Source: DATAOG01 sp963757395
Lineage (GTDB): Bacteria > Pseudomonadota > Alphaproteobacteria > Geminicoccales > Geminicoccaceae
NCBI GenBank assembly: GCA_963757395.1
Contig: CAVWRK010000013.1
Span: 186,001-250,000, forward strand
Reading direction: 5' to 3'
DNA: 64,000 nt
Shown: positions 25,146 through 33,002 of the stretch, piece after piece
Layout of the letters: every line of letters begins with the position of its first letter
Numbering within the stretch: the stretch's first letter is position 1
The notes under the pieces: model-generated
Told to the model about the DNA's origin: nothing
Database searches by the model: none
The model's input: the letters and a program-made list of their open reading frames with translations, nothing else
Made by a program: the position numbers and the translations under genes

Positions 25146-27884
25146 TCAGGAGGCGACCGGCAGCCGCTCGATCTCGGGCATCGCTGGCGCTGCGGCCGCG
25201 TCGGCGGCGGGCGCCGGGCCGGCCGATGTCTGGCTGGCGGGCGCCGGGTCGAGGGCGGCATCGGGCGCACGGTCCTCGAGCAGATGGCCGTGGCCGAAAA
25301 CCAGCACCCGCTCGAACAGGTGGCTGAGCGAGGCGTCGTCGAGGGCGCAGATCACGGTGCGCTCACGATAGATCTCGAGCAGGCGGGCGAGCACAGTGGC
25401 CGCGGCGCCGCGGTGGAGGTCGCGGGTCGGCGCGTCGGCGACCAGGATCCGGACCCGGCGGAGGGCCGCCGAGGCGAGCAGCAGCTTCTGGCGCTGCTGG
25501 GGGTTCAGCTGGCTGCCGCCGATGCCGACCGTGTAGTCGAAGCCGGCCTCGAGCACCAGGCGGCGGAAGCCCTGCTCGTCGGCGAGCGTGCCGATGACTT
25601 GCTCGATCCGCTCGGCGGCGCGCGCCTGCTGGCTGAGGATGCGACCGAACACCAGGTTGTCGCGCAGGCTCAGCTGGACCAGGTAGCGCTCCGGGTCGAA
25701 GAACTCGATCGCGCCGGTCATCGAGGCGGGCAGCTGCTCGACGAACCGCCGGCGCGCGTCCAGGAGCTTTTCGGTCAGCTCTTCGGAGAGTTCGGCCAGG
25801 CGGTCGCGGGCCGGGGTCAGGTTGAGCGCGAGGTTGAGCAGCATCCGGCGCTGCTCGGCACTGAGCGCGGCGCCCGGCGCCTTGTCGAGCCCGGCCAGCT
25901 GCTGACGGTAGAGGGTCAGCTCCTCGGGTCGGATCGGGCTGAACTCGAGCACCAGCTGGTGATGGACCGGGACGTCGCCGAAGATCTCCGAGAGGTTGTG
26001 CCAGGCGGTCCGGCCGAGCTCGATCAGCGGCTCCTCGAGCGCGGTCTGCTTGAGGATCTGGCGGACGTAGGGGTGGGTCGCGAGCGCCCGGCCGTCGAGC
26101 TCCGCGGTCGAGGGCGCGCCGAACAAGAGGTTCTCGCCGATGGTCGCGTTGGCGAGGTAGCGTTCGCGCTCAAACGGCTCCGCAAGGCCGGCGTTGTCGC
26201 CGGTCGTGAGCAGCTCGCGCAGGCGCGAGCGGGCGCCCAGGATCGCCTCGACCAGGGCCGGATGCTCGGCCGGATCGATCACCGTGCGCAGGCCGAAGCG
26301 GAACAGATCGTCGCCGAGCTCGACCTGCTCGATCGCCGCCAGCACCGAGTCGGTGGTGACCTCGCCGAGGTCGGGCCCGAGCAGTATGCGGAGATTGTCG
26401 GCGACCGTGCCCTGGACCAGGCGCGCCGGTGACACCACGAAGGCGAGCGCGCGGGTGTAGAGCGCCCGCGGCAGCTGGCCGAGATCCTGGCCGTCGAGGG
26501 TCAGCCGGCCGCGGGCTGGCACGTCCAGGCGCGCGAGCGCGCGCGCGAGCAGATGGCTGGCGGCGCCGTCGGCGTCGATCAGGGCGACGTGCTGGCCGGC
26601 CGGGATCGTCAGCGACAGCTGCTCGAGGTTGACCAGCCCGTCCTCCTCGAGCCCGAGGTCCTGGGTCTCGATCGTGCCGCTGACCGCGGTGCCGGGGCCG
26701 AACTGCACGGCCGCCTCGAGCTCGGTCACGAACGGCGGGCGCAGGCCGCCCGGGTCGAACTGGGTGATCAGCTGGTCGTACTTGATCCGGGCGTCCTGCT
26801 GGCCCTGGTAGAAGTCGAGCAGCTCCTTCCAGGGCGGCGCCAGGTCCTTGTAGGCGGCCAGCACGCCGACCAGCGAGCCGAGCGTCAGGCTGCCGCGCAG
26901 CACCAGATAGCCGCCGATCGACAGGAAGAAGAACGGGGTCAGCTGGGCGATGAAGTTGTTGAGAAACTTGATGAAGAACTTCTTCTTGTAGATGTCGTAG
27001 CGGATATCCAGGATGCGCGACAGGTGGCCGGCGAAGGTGTCGAGCTGCATCTGGTCGGCGTAGTTGACGTGCACGGCCTCGATCACGCTGGTGACCTCGC
27101 CGATGCGCTGCGACAGGTGGCGCACCTCGCGTACGCGGGCGTAGCCCAGGCGATTGACCCGGCGCTGCAGCTTCGGGATCAGCCAGCCCTGGATCGGGTA
27201 GAGCGCGATCGCGGCGATGCCCATGGTCAGATCCTGGGCGAAGATGAAGCCCAAGGCCGTGATCAGGAGGCCGCCCTGGAACGCGGGCGTGACCAGGGCG
27301 TTGCCGAAATAGCCCCCCAGCGCCTCGACCTCGCCGGTCACCATGGCGATCAGCTCGCCCTGCGAGATCTTGCGGAAATGCGGCAGCGGGAAGCGCAGCA
27401 CGCGCGACAGCAGCTCCTGGCGCAACAGGCGCAGCAGGCCCTCGCCAAGCCGCCCCATGTAGACGTTGATCGCGTATTTGAAGCCGCCGTTGATCAGCAC
27501 CGTGAGCAGGAACAGTCCGGACAGGAAGGCCAGGTACTGCAGCTGCGGATAGCTGCCGAGGTCGATGCCGCCGAAGCTGACGGTGCGCGGAAAATCGGCC
27601 GCCTTGCCGCCGAGGGCCTTGTCGACGATCTGCTTGGGCAGATCGAGCGAGGCGTAATAGACCGGCAGTGAGGCCACGGTCAGCAGCAGGAGCATCACCT
27701 GCTGCGGCAGGCCGAACGCCACGATGAAGCCGAACGCGGTCCGCGGCAGCTCGTGTCCCGAACGCTTGCTGAAGCGCGCGAGAAAACCGCGGCCCGCGCG
27801 TTTAGGCCGCGCGATCGCGGGCGCAGGCGCCACGGTTGGTCGCCAGCGGGCTTCGGCACCTGAGGACGAGCCGTTCACAGACAC
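25146..27884 (-). CDS. Large ABC exporter-like protein with degenerate nucleotide-binding domain
   Basis: This 912-residue protein has an ABC exporter-type membrane domain (about 50-350, six helices, with the EVTSVIEAVHVNYADQ coupling region) and a C-terminal nucleotide-binding-like domain (400-870). That domain is abnormal: the Walker A position (436-446) reads DADGAASHLLA without the Lys, Walker B (812-820) ends VADAPT without the catalytic Glu, and the H-loop (846-850) has Asp in place of His. The signature region (789-800) reads GGSQLNPQQRQK. An insertion of about 250 residues separates the first part from the signature. The motif T/S-x2-(D/E)NL-x2-(L/G)G that normally follows the Q-loop once occurs three times (493-503, 580-589, 738-747). 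The frame is intact and long, so the protein is under selection. It may be a non-hydrolysing or regulated transporter. Confidence 0.82.
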   Translation of the reverse strand: MSVNGSSSGAEARWRPTVAPAPAIARPKRAGRGFLARFSKRSGHELPRTAFGFIVAFGLPQQVMLLLLTVASLPVYYASLDLPKQIVDKALGGKAADFPRTVSFGGIDLGSYPQLQYLAFLSGLFLLTVLINGGFKYAINVYMGRLGEGLLRLLRQELLSRVLRFPLPHFRKISQGELIAMVTGEVEALGGYFGNALVTPAFQGGLLITALGFIFAQDLTMGIAAIALYPIQGWLIPKLQRRVNRLGYARVREVRHLSQRIGEVTSVIEAVHVNYADQMQLDTFAGHLSRILDIRYDIYKKKFFIKFLNNFIAQLTPFFFLSIGGYLVLRGSLTLGSLVGVLAAYKDLAPPWKELLDFYQGQQDARIKYDQLITQFDPGGLRPPFVTELEAAVQFGPGTAVSGTIETQDLGLEEDGLVNLEQLSLTIPAGQHVALIDADGAASHLLARALARLDVPARGRLTLDGQDLGQLPRALYTRALAFVVSPARLVQGTVADNLRILLGPDLGEVTTDSVLAAIEQVELGDDLFRFGLRTVIDPAEHPALVEAILGARSRLRELLTTGDNAGLAEPFERERYLANATIGENLLFGAPSTAELDGRALATHPYVRQILKQTALEEPLIELGRTAWHNLSEIFGDVPVHHQLVLEFSPIRPEELTLYRQQLAGLDKAPGAALSAEQRRMLLNLALNLTPARDRLAELSEELTEKLLDARRRFVEQLPASMTGAIEFFDPERYLVQLSLRDNLVFGRILSQQARAAERIEQVIGTLADEQGFRRLVLEAGFDYTVGIGGSQLNPQQRQKLLLASAALRRVRILVADAPTRDLHRGAAATVLARLLEIYRERTVICALDDASLSHLFERVLVFGHGHLLEDRAPDAALDPAPASQTSAGPAPAADAAAAPAMPEIERLPVAS

Positions 27885-28418
27885 GCGATCACCGTCCCAT
27901 CGTTGGCGACCGACCTGCGCATAGCACGGCGGGACGCTCCTCGCATAGCTTCGTCACGCTCGGCCGGCGCCGGATCGAGCCGGTGTCGACGGCGACCCGC
28001 AGGGCTATCTGGGTGATCGGTCGTTTCGTGTCCAGGGGCGCCGGCGCCGCTGGCTCGGGCCGGGTCCATGCCGAGCTGCGCCAGCGGCGCCCCGGCCCCG
28101 CCTTACGTGACTGCCCGCGCAGGCGCTGGTCGGTCGGCTGGACGCCGGTCCGCATTGGCGCACGGTCGAGAGACCTTGGTGATTCACATGCACGTCGTGT
28201 GTGAACTTATCGAACCTCGTCCCGCTTTGCCAGCCGGGTCAATATTTGCCCGGCATCGGCACTCAACAACGGGATGCGTTGCGCGACCGCCGTAGCGGTG
28301 CCGGGAACGGTTCGTGAAGCTTTCCGGCCGCCGCTGTCAATGGCTTGGCCCGGGTCTGGCCCGGGTCTGGCCCGGGTCTGGAAGGCGCCGCGCACCCGCC
28401 GCATCTGGCTTCGCCATG
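27885..28418 (+). other. Intergenic stretch of about 530 bases
   Basis: Between the ABC-type gene and the peptide-binding protein I see no supportable gene on either strand. It contains three tandem copies of an 11-base unit at 28347-28381. It should hold the promoters of both minus-strand genes' surroundings, but I cannot place them. Confidence 0.5.
28347..28381 (+). repeat. Tandem repeat, three 11-base units
   Basis: The unit GGCCCGGGTCT occurs three times in direct order, with two more matching bases after the third copy. The unit contains the palindrome CCCGGG. It lies 38 bases beyond the stop codon of the peptide-binding protein gene. Confidence 0.9.
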
Positions 28419-30272
28419 TCACTCGGCGCGGCCCGCGAACCAGAAGGTGTCGGGGCGGTAGATGCCGAACTGGGCGCCCGGTTCCCAGTTGAAGATCGCC
28501 TTGTCCGGGACGTTGCGCAGGCGCTGGTTGACGACCACCGGTTGGGGGACCGCGCCGATCAGGCCGATCGAGTAGACCTGCTGGCTCCAGATCTCGAGGA
28601 TCTGCTGCCAGATCGCGCGCCGATCCTCGTGGCTGCCGCTCACCCGCCAGGCGTTGTAGAGGTCGAGGAGCTGCTCGGCCTCGGGCAGGTCCGGGGGCAG
28701 GCCCGCCTCGCCGCGGGTCTCGTAGTACTGGCCCCACTTCGGCCACTGGTATTCCTGCTGGGTGGTCGGCGCGAACTCGTAGGGGCTCATGTCGGCCGAC
28801 GGGATGCCGTTCTCGAGCCCGAACCAGATCGTCATCAGGGTCTCGCCGGCGAAGATCCGGTTGCGCAGCACCTGGCGCTGCAGGGGCTTGGCGTAAGCGC
28901 GGATGCCGAGCTGCTCCCAGTCCTCGCGCACCAGCTGGAGCACGTCCGATTCCTCGGTGCCTTCGCCGGCGCTCTCGATGATCAGGTCCATCGGCCGGCC
29001 GTCGGGCAGCAGGCGCGCGCCCCGATCGTCGCGCCGGGTCAGGCCGATCTCGTCGAGCAGGCGGTTGGCGGTGGCCGGATCGAAGCTCGCCCAGGCGAAG
29101 CGATATTCCCGCCGATAGAGCGGGCTCGCCGGCAGGACGCTGTTGTTGCCGCCGATCGCGAGGCCGAAATAGAAGGTCTGATTGATGTCGTCGCGGTTGA
29201 TCCCGAGCGACAGCGCGCGCCGGAAGCGGACGTCGCGAAACAGCTTGCGCCACTCGGGGTCGGCTGCGTTCAGGTTCGGATAGAGCGCCAGATGGGCGCC
29301 GCGCGCGGTCTGCCAGAGCATCGTCTCGAGGTGGCTGTGCGGCTCGCTCTCCTTGAGGAAGGTGTAGTCCTTGAACACCAGGCCGCGCGCCTGCAGGTCG
29401 GTCTCGCCGGCGCCGGTCTTGACCGGGATCAGCTTGTCGTCGACCACATCGAGGATCACCCGGTCGATGTAGGGCAGCTGCTGGCCGGCGGGATCGACCC
29501 GGTGGTAGTAGGGGTTGCGCTCGGCGATGAAACGCTCCGCAGGCGCCCGCGTGCGCATGACCCAGGGCTGCAGCGTCGGCAGGTCCGGATTGTCGAAGCG
29601 GTACATGTCGTCGTGGCGGCCGTGCAGCTGCGCCCAATCGCGGGCGCGGTTCGCCGCGACCAGCCGGGCGAGCTTGGCCGGATCGGCGTATTTCTCGTGG
29701 AACTGCTCGAGGTAGTGCGCGGGCGCGTAGATGAACAGCGGGCGCGCGCCGGCCAACGCCGGCAGGAAGAACGGGTTGGGCTTCGACCAGCTATAGCGCA
29801 CGGTCAGCGGGTCCAGGATCTCGACCTTGGGCAGCTCGCCGTCGACCACCAGCTCGCGCGGCGGTCCGACCGGGCTGAGGTGGACGTTGTTGGCCATATC
29901 CTCCCACCAGTAGCGGAAATCCTCGGTGGTGAACGGCGCCCCGTCCGACCAGCGGTGGCCCTCGCGGAGGTGGAAGGTGAAGACGCGCCCGTCCAGGACG
30001 TCGACCGCCTTGGCGATGTCGGGTTGCAGCTCGAGATTGCGGTCATAGCCGACCAGGCGGGCATAGCCGTAGACCACGAGCAGGCGGGTGTCCCGACTGC
30101 TGCCGACCAGCATCCGAAGATCGCCGCCCGGATGGCCGAGCTCGCCCTCGACCGTGGCGACGCTCGGCTCCTGCGGCGGTCCCGGAGGCGCCGGTGCGCT
30201 CGCCGCCAGCGCCACCGCCGGTGTCAGGACCAGCAGCGACAGGAGCGCGCTCCGCCATTGGCGTCCGATCAT
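28419..30272 (-). CDS. ABC transporter substrate-binding protein, family 5 (peptide/opine type)
   Basis: This 617-residue protein starts with a Sec signal peptide (MIGRQWRSALLSLLVLTPAVALAASA) and has the SBP family 5 fold: LEPQPDIAKAV-like region, FTFHLREGHRWSDGAPFTTEDF, and the conserved VRFRRALSLGINRDDI. Such proteins bind oligopeptides, nickel or opines in the periplasm and deliver them to an inner-membrane ABC importer. No permease or ATPase gene is adjacent, so it is an orphan receptor here. Family members of this length with WSDG and MWQTARG-like segments are common in alphaproteobacteria. The frame is intact. Confidence 0.9.
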   Translation of the reverse strand: MIGRQWRSALLSLLVLTPAVALAASAPAPPGPPQEPSVATVEGELGHPGGDLRMLVGSSRDTRLLVVYGYARLVGYDRNLELQPDIAKAVDVLDGRVFTFHLREGHRWSDGAPFTTEDFRYWWEDMANNVHLSPVGPPRELVVDGELPKVEILDPLTVRYSWSKPNPFFLPALAGARPLFIYAPAHYLEQFHEKYADPAKLARLVAANRARDWAQLHGRHDDMYRFDNPDLPTLQPWVMRTRAPAERFIAERNPYYHRVDPAGQQLPYIDRVILDVVDDKLIPVKTGAGETDLQARGLVFKDYTFLKESEPHSHLETMLWQTARGAHLALYPNLNAADPEWRKLFRDVRFRRALSLGINRDDINQTFYFGLAIGGNNSVLPASPLYRREYRFAWASFDPATANRLLDEIGLTRRDDRGARLLPDGRPMDLIIESAGEGTEESDVLQLVREDWEQLGIRAYAKPLQRQVLRNRIFAGETLMTIWFGLENGIPSADMSPYEFAPTTQQEYQWPKWGQYYETRGEAGLPPDLPEAEQLLDLYNAWRVSGSHEDRRAIWQQILEIWSQQVYSIGLIGAVPQPVVVNQRLRNVPDKAIFNWEPGAQFGIYRPDTFWFAGRAE

Positions 30273-30417
30273 CCGCCATCTCCCTTCTGCCGAAGCTCAC
30301 CCACCGGTTCTAGCACAAGCCTCCGACCCGTCATGCCCGGCCAGGCCATTGTTGCCGGTCCGGGGCCGCGGCATACTCGTTCCGCCTGCTCCCGTTCGAC
30401 CCGGAGGACGTCCGCCG

Positions 30418-31356
30418 CTGACTGCCATCGTCGACATCGTCGTGCCGATCTTCGGCCTGATGGCGTTCGGCTACGCCGCGACCTTCACCCGGGTCTTCGA
30501 TGCCGCCGCGTCCCAGGCGCTGGCCGCGTTCGTGTTCTACTTCGCGATTCCGGTCATGCTGTTCCGCAGCATGGCGATCGCGGCGCTGCCCGACCAGATC
30601 CCCTGGGGTTATCTCTTGTCCTACTACCTCGGCACGGCGATCGCCTTCGTCGCCGGCACCGTGATCGCCCGGGCCTGCTTCGGCGGCCTGTTCGCGCGCC
30701 AGGCGATCATCGGCTTCGGCTGCTCGTTCGACAATGCGGTGCTGCTCGGCATCCCGATCGTGCTGACGAGCCTTGGCGATGCGGCCGGGCTGCCGCTGTT
30801 CCTGCTGATCGCGACCCGCAGCCTGGTGCTGTTCACCGGCATCACGGTGGTGATCGAGGTCGGCCGCGGCTCGGGCGCGGGGCTGCGGGAGCTGCCGGTC
30901 TCGATCGTCCGTGGCCTGGCGACCAACCCGATCATCTGGGGCCTGGTCGGCGGCATCGCGGCCAACCTTGCGGGTCTGAAGCTGCCGGGCGTGGTCGAGC
31001 GCTGGGCAGCACTGATCGGCGGCGCGGCGGTGCCCTGCGCGCTGTTCTCGGTCGGCGCGAGCCTGCGCGCCTATCGCCTCAAGGGTGCGCTGGCGCCGGC
31101 CGTGCTGATGTCGACCTTCAAGCTCCTGATCCATCCGCTGCTGGTCCTCGGCCTGACGCGCTGGGTCTTCGACGTACCGCCGCTCTGGGCCAAGGTCGCG
31201 ATCCTGATCGCGTCGCTGCCGGTCGGCGTCAACGTCTATCTGTTCGCGGTCCGCTACGACGCCGGCCAGGCCGAGAGCGCGTCCGCGATTCTGCTCTCGA
31301 GCCTGGTCTCGGTGGCGACCGTGTCGCTGGTGCTGTTCTGGCTCGGGCCCGGCTGA
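30418..31356 (+). CDS. AEC family (auxin efflux carrier-type) transporter, apparent CTG start
   Basis: This 312-residue protein has ten predicted helices in the AEC pattern: TAIVDIVVPIFGLMAFGY at the N-terminus, the broken helix NPIIWGLVGG, the GGAAVPCALFSVGASL motif and the repeat-related C-terminal half. AEC proteins export or import organic acids and related anions. No ATG, GTG or TTG lies where the family starts. A CTG at 30418 is placed ten bases after GGAGG (30403-30407), so either CTG is used or an A to C difference hides an ATG. It precedes the hydratase gene on the same strand with 65 bases between. Confidence 0.87.
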   Translation: MTAIVDIVVPIFGLMAFGYAATFTRVFDAAASQALAAFVFYFAIPVMLFRSMAIAALPDQIPWGYLLSYYLGTAIAFVAGTVIARACFGGLFARQAIIGFGCSFDNAVLLGIPIVLTSLGDAAGLPLFLLIATRSLVLFTGITVVIEVGRGSGAGLRELPVSIVRGLATNPIIWGLVGGIAANLAGLKLPGVVERWAALIGGAAVPCALFSVGASLRAYRLKGALAPAVLMSTFKLLIHPLLVLGLTRWVFDVPPLWAKVAILIASLPVGVNVYLFAVRYDAGQAESASAILLSSLVSVATVSLVLFWLGPG

Positions 31357-31421
31357 ACAGATGCACGGGCGCGCCGAAGCTGCCAGAATGGCGCTCCAGG
31401 CGGGCCGGGGAGGCGAGAAGG

Positions 31422-32222
31422 ATGGTCGATCGGGCGAAGGTGGCGCGGATCGCGGACCACATCTTCGAGGCACATGAGCGGCGGGCGCGGTTCGAGCGGC
31501 TGCGGGGCGAGCTCGCGCCCGCCTCGCTCGCCGAGGCGTATGATGTGCAGGACGAGGTGCACCGGCGGTTCGCCGCCGCCGGCTGGGGCGAGCTCGGCGG
31601 CCACAAGATCGCGCTCACCTCGAAGCCGATCCAGGAGCTCTGCGGGGTCGACCAGCCGGCCGGCGGCGCGATCTTTTTGCGCACGATCCAGACCTCGCCG
31701 GCGACGCTCGGGCTTGGCGACTTCATGCACCTCGGCCTCGAGTTCGAGCTCGGCCTCCGGCTCGGCCGGGACCTGCCGGCCGCAGGCGCGCCCTATACCC
31801 GAGACAACGTCACGCCAGCGGTCGCGACCTGCATGCCGGCGTTCGAGCTGATCGAGGACCGGGGTGCCGACTACACCGACCTCGATGCCGCCTCGATCCT
31901 GACCGACAAATGCTGGTGCGGGGGCGTCGTGATCGGGCCGGAGGTCGCGGACTGGCAGGCCCTCGATCTCGAGACGACGCCGGTCGAGCTGCTCTGGAAC
32001 GGTGCGGTGGTCGATCGGGGCGTGACCGGCGCCGCCATGGGCCACCCGTTCGAATCCCTCGCCTGGCTCGCGAATCTGCTGGCCTCCCGCGGCCGCGGCA
32101 TGCAGGCGGGCGAGATCGTGATCACCGGCAGCGCACTTCGGACCCGTTTTCCCGAGCCCGGCGACGAGATCACCTACCGCATCGCCGGCCTCGGCGAGAC
32201 CACGGTGCGGGTCGGCGCCTGA
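31422..32222 (+). CDS. 2-keto-4-pentenoate hydratase / 4-oxalocrotonate decarboxylase-family protein
   Basis: This 266-residue protein starts MVDRAKVARIADHIFEAHERR and contains GGHKIALTSKPIQELCG and LEFELGLRLGRDL, where the Glu residues bind the divalent metal, and ITGSALRTRFPEPGD near the end. The family hydrates 2-hydroxypenta-2,4-dienoate or decarboxylates 4-oxalocrotonate in meta-cleavage pathways; stand-alone members act on related enols. No ring-cleavage genes are nearby. GGGGAGG lies nine bases before the ATG. It may be co-transcribed with the AEC transporter upstream. Confidence 0.85.
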   Translation: MVDRAKVARIADHIFEAHERRARFERLRGELAPASLAEAYDVQDEVHRRFAAAGWGELGGHKIALTSKPIQELCGVDQPAGGAIFLRTIQTSPATLGLGDFMHLGLEFELGLRLGRDLPAAGAPYTRDNVTPAVATCMPAFELIEDRGADYTDLDAASILTDKCWCGGVVIGPEVADWQALDLETTPVELLWNGAVVDRGVTGAAMGHPFESLAWLANLLASRGRGMQAGEIVITGSALRTRFPEPGDEITYRIAGLGETTVRVGA

Positions 32223-32291
32223 GGACCTCGGCTGGCGCCACGGGTCCGGACTTCCCATGATCAGGTGATCGCCATGGCGTGGAGAGCGACA

Positions 32292-32537
32292 ATGGGTCAG
32301 GTCCGGCACGAACGGATCGTCTCCGATCCAGACATCATGATGGGCAAGCCAACCATCAGGGGCACCCGGATCACGGTCGAGCTGATTTTGGAAAAGCTCG
32401 GTGAAGGGATCACGATGACCGAGCTGTTCGAAGGCTATCCGCATCTCACGCCCGAGGATGTGCGTGCCGCGCTCAGTTTTGCCGCCGACTATCTGCGCAA
32501 CGAGGACATCGAATTCGGCCAGCCCGAAGCCGCATGA
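32292..32537 (+). CDS. DUF433-family antitoxin
   Basis: This 81-residue protein has the DUF433 pattern: VSDPDIMMGKPTIRGTRITV, ILEKLGEGITMTEL, EGYPHLTPEDVRAAL. DUF433 proteins are VapB-like antitoxins partnered with PIN-like DUF5615 toxins. GGAG lies seven bases before the ATG at 32292. Its stop overlaps the ATG of the toxin gene (ATGA). Confidence 0.93.
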   Translation: MGQVRHERIVSDPDIMMGKPTIRGTRITVELILEKLGEGITMTELFEGYPHLTPEDVRAALSFAADYLRNEDIEFGQPEAA

Positions 32538-32911
32538 GACTGCTTGCGGACGAATGTCTGGATGCTCGATTGGTCGAGGGGCTGCGCCGCGCCGGTCACG
32601 ATGTGCTGGCAATACGGGACCAGTGGCGGGATGCGGGCGATCGGGCAGTTCTCGATCGGGCCCGCAATGAACATCACCGGAAGACAAAGGCTTCGGTGAT
32701 TTGGTCGTGAAGCGCGGCTTGAGCGTGCCCGGGTCTCATTCTCGTGTGCTACTCGCAGCGCGACATCCGGGCGGTGCTGGAGCGGCTGGTTGCGGTCGTT
32801 GCCCACCATGGAGTTCGGCTGCGCGATTTGTTCGTGGTGGTCACGCCGTTGCGCACGCGAGTGCGAAGGCTCGGACCACCGAGGGACGGGCGAGGCCGGG
32901 CGGCGAATTGA
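32534..32911 (+). pseudogene. DUF5615 PIN-like toxin (two frameshifts)
   Basis: The first frame gives MRLLADECLDARLVEGLRRA then GHDVLAIRD, the DUF5615 start with its acidic DE pair. The frame is lost near 32675; a second frame then gives EDKGFGDLVVKRGLSVPG, with the conserved DxxFGDLV block. A third gives LILVCYSQRDIRAVLERL and ends at 32911. All blocks of an ordinary toxin are present in order, and the total span is a multiple of 3, so a missing base and an extra base compensate. The toxin is either inactive or the breaks are assembly errors. It overlaps the DUF433 antitoxin by four bases. Confidence 0.8.
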
Positions 32912-33002
32912 TCCTGCGGGGGTCGACGCAGGGCGCTGAATGGCGCATCTTGGGGGACGGCTCGCGGGTCGGGCACCGTCGCCCGCGGGTCCAAGGGGTT
33001 CC

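Noticed and set aside
28207..28420. Minus-strand frame ending LLSADAGQILTRLAKRDEV
   Set aside because: Only a short stretch has protein-like character, with no start or motif. It is probably chance coding in GC-rich DNA or a very short relic.
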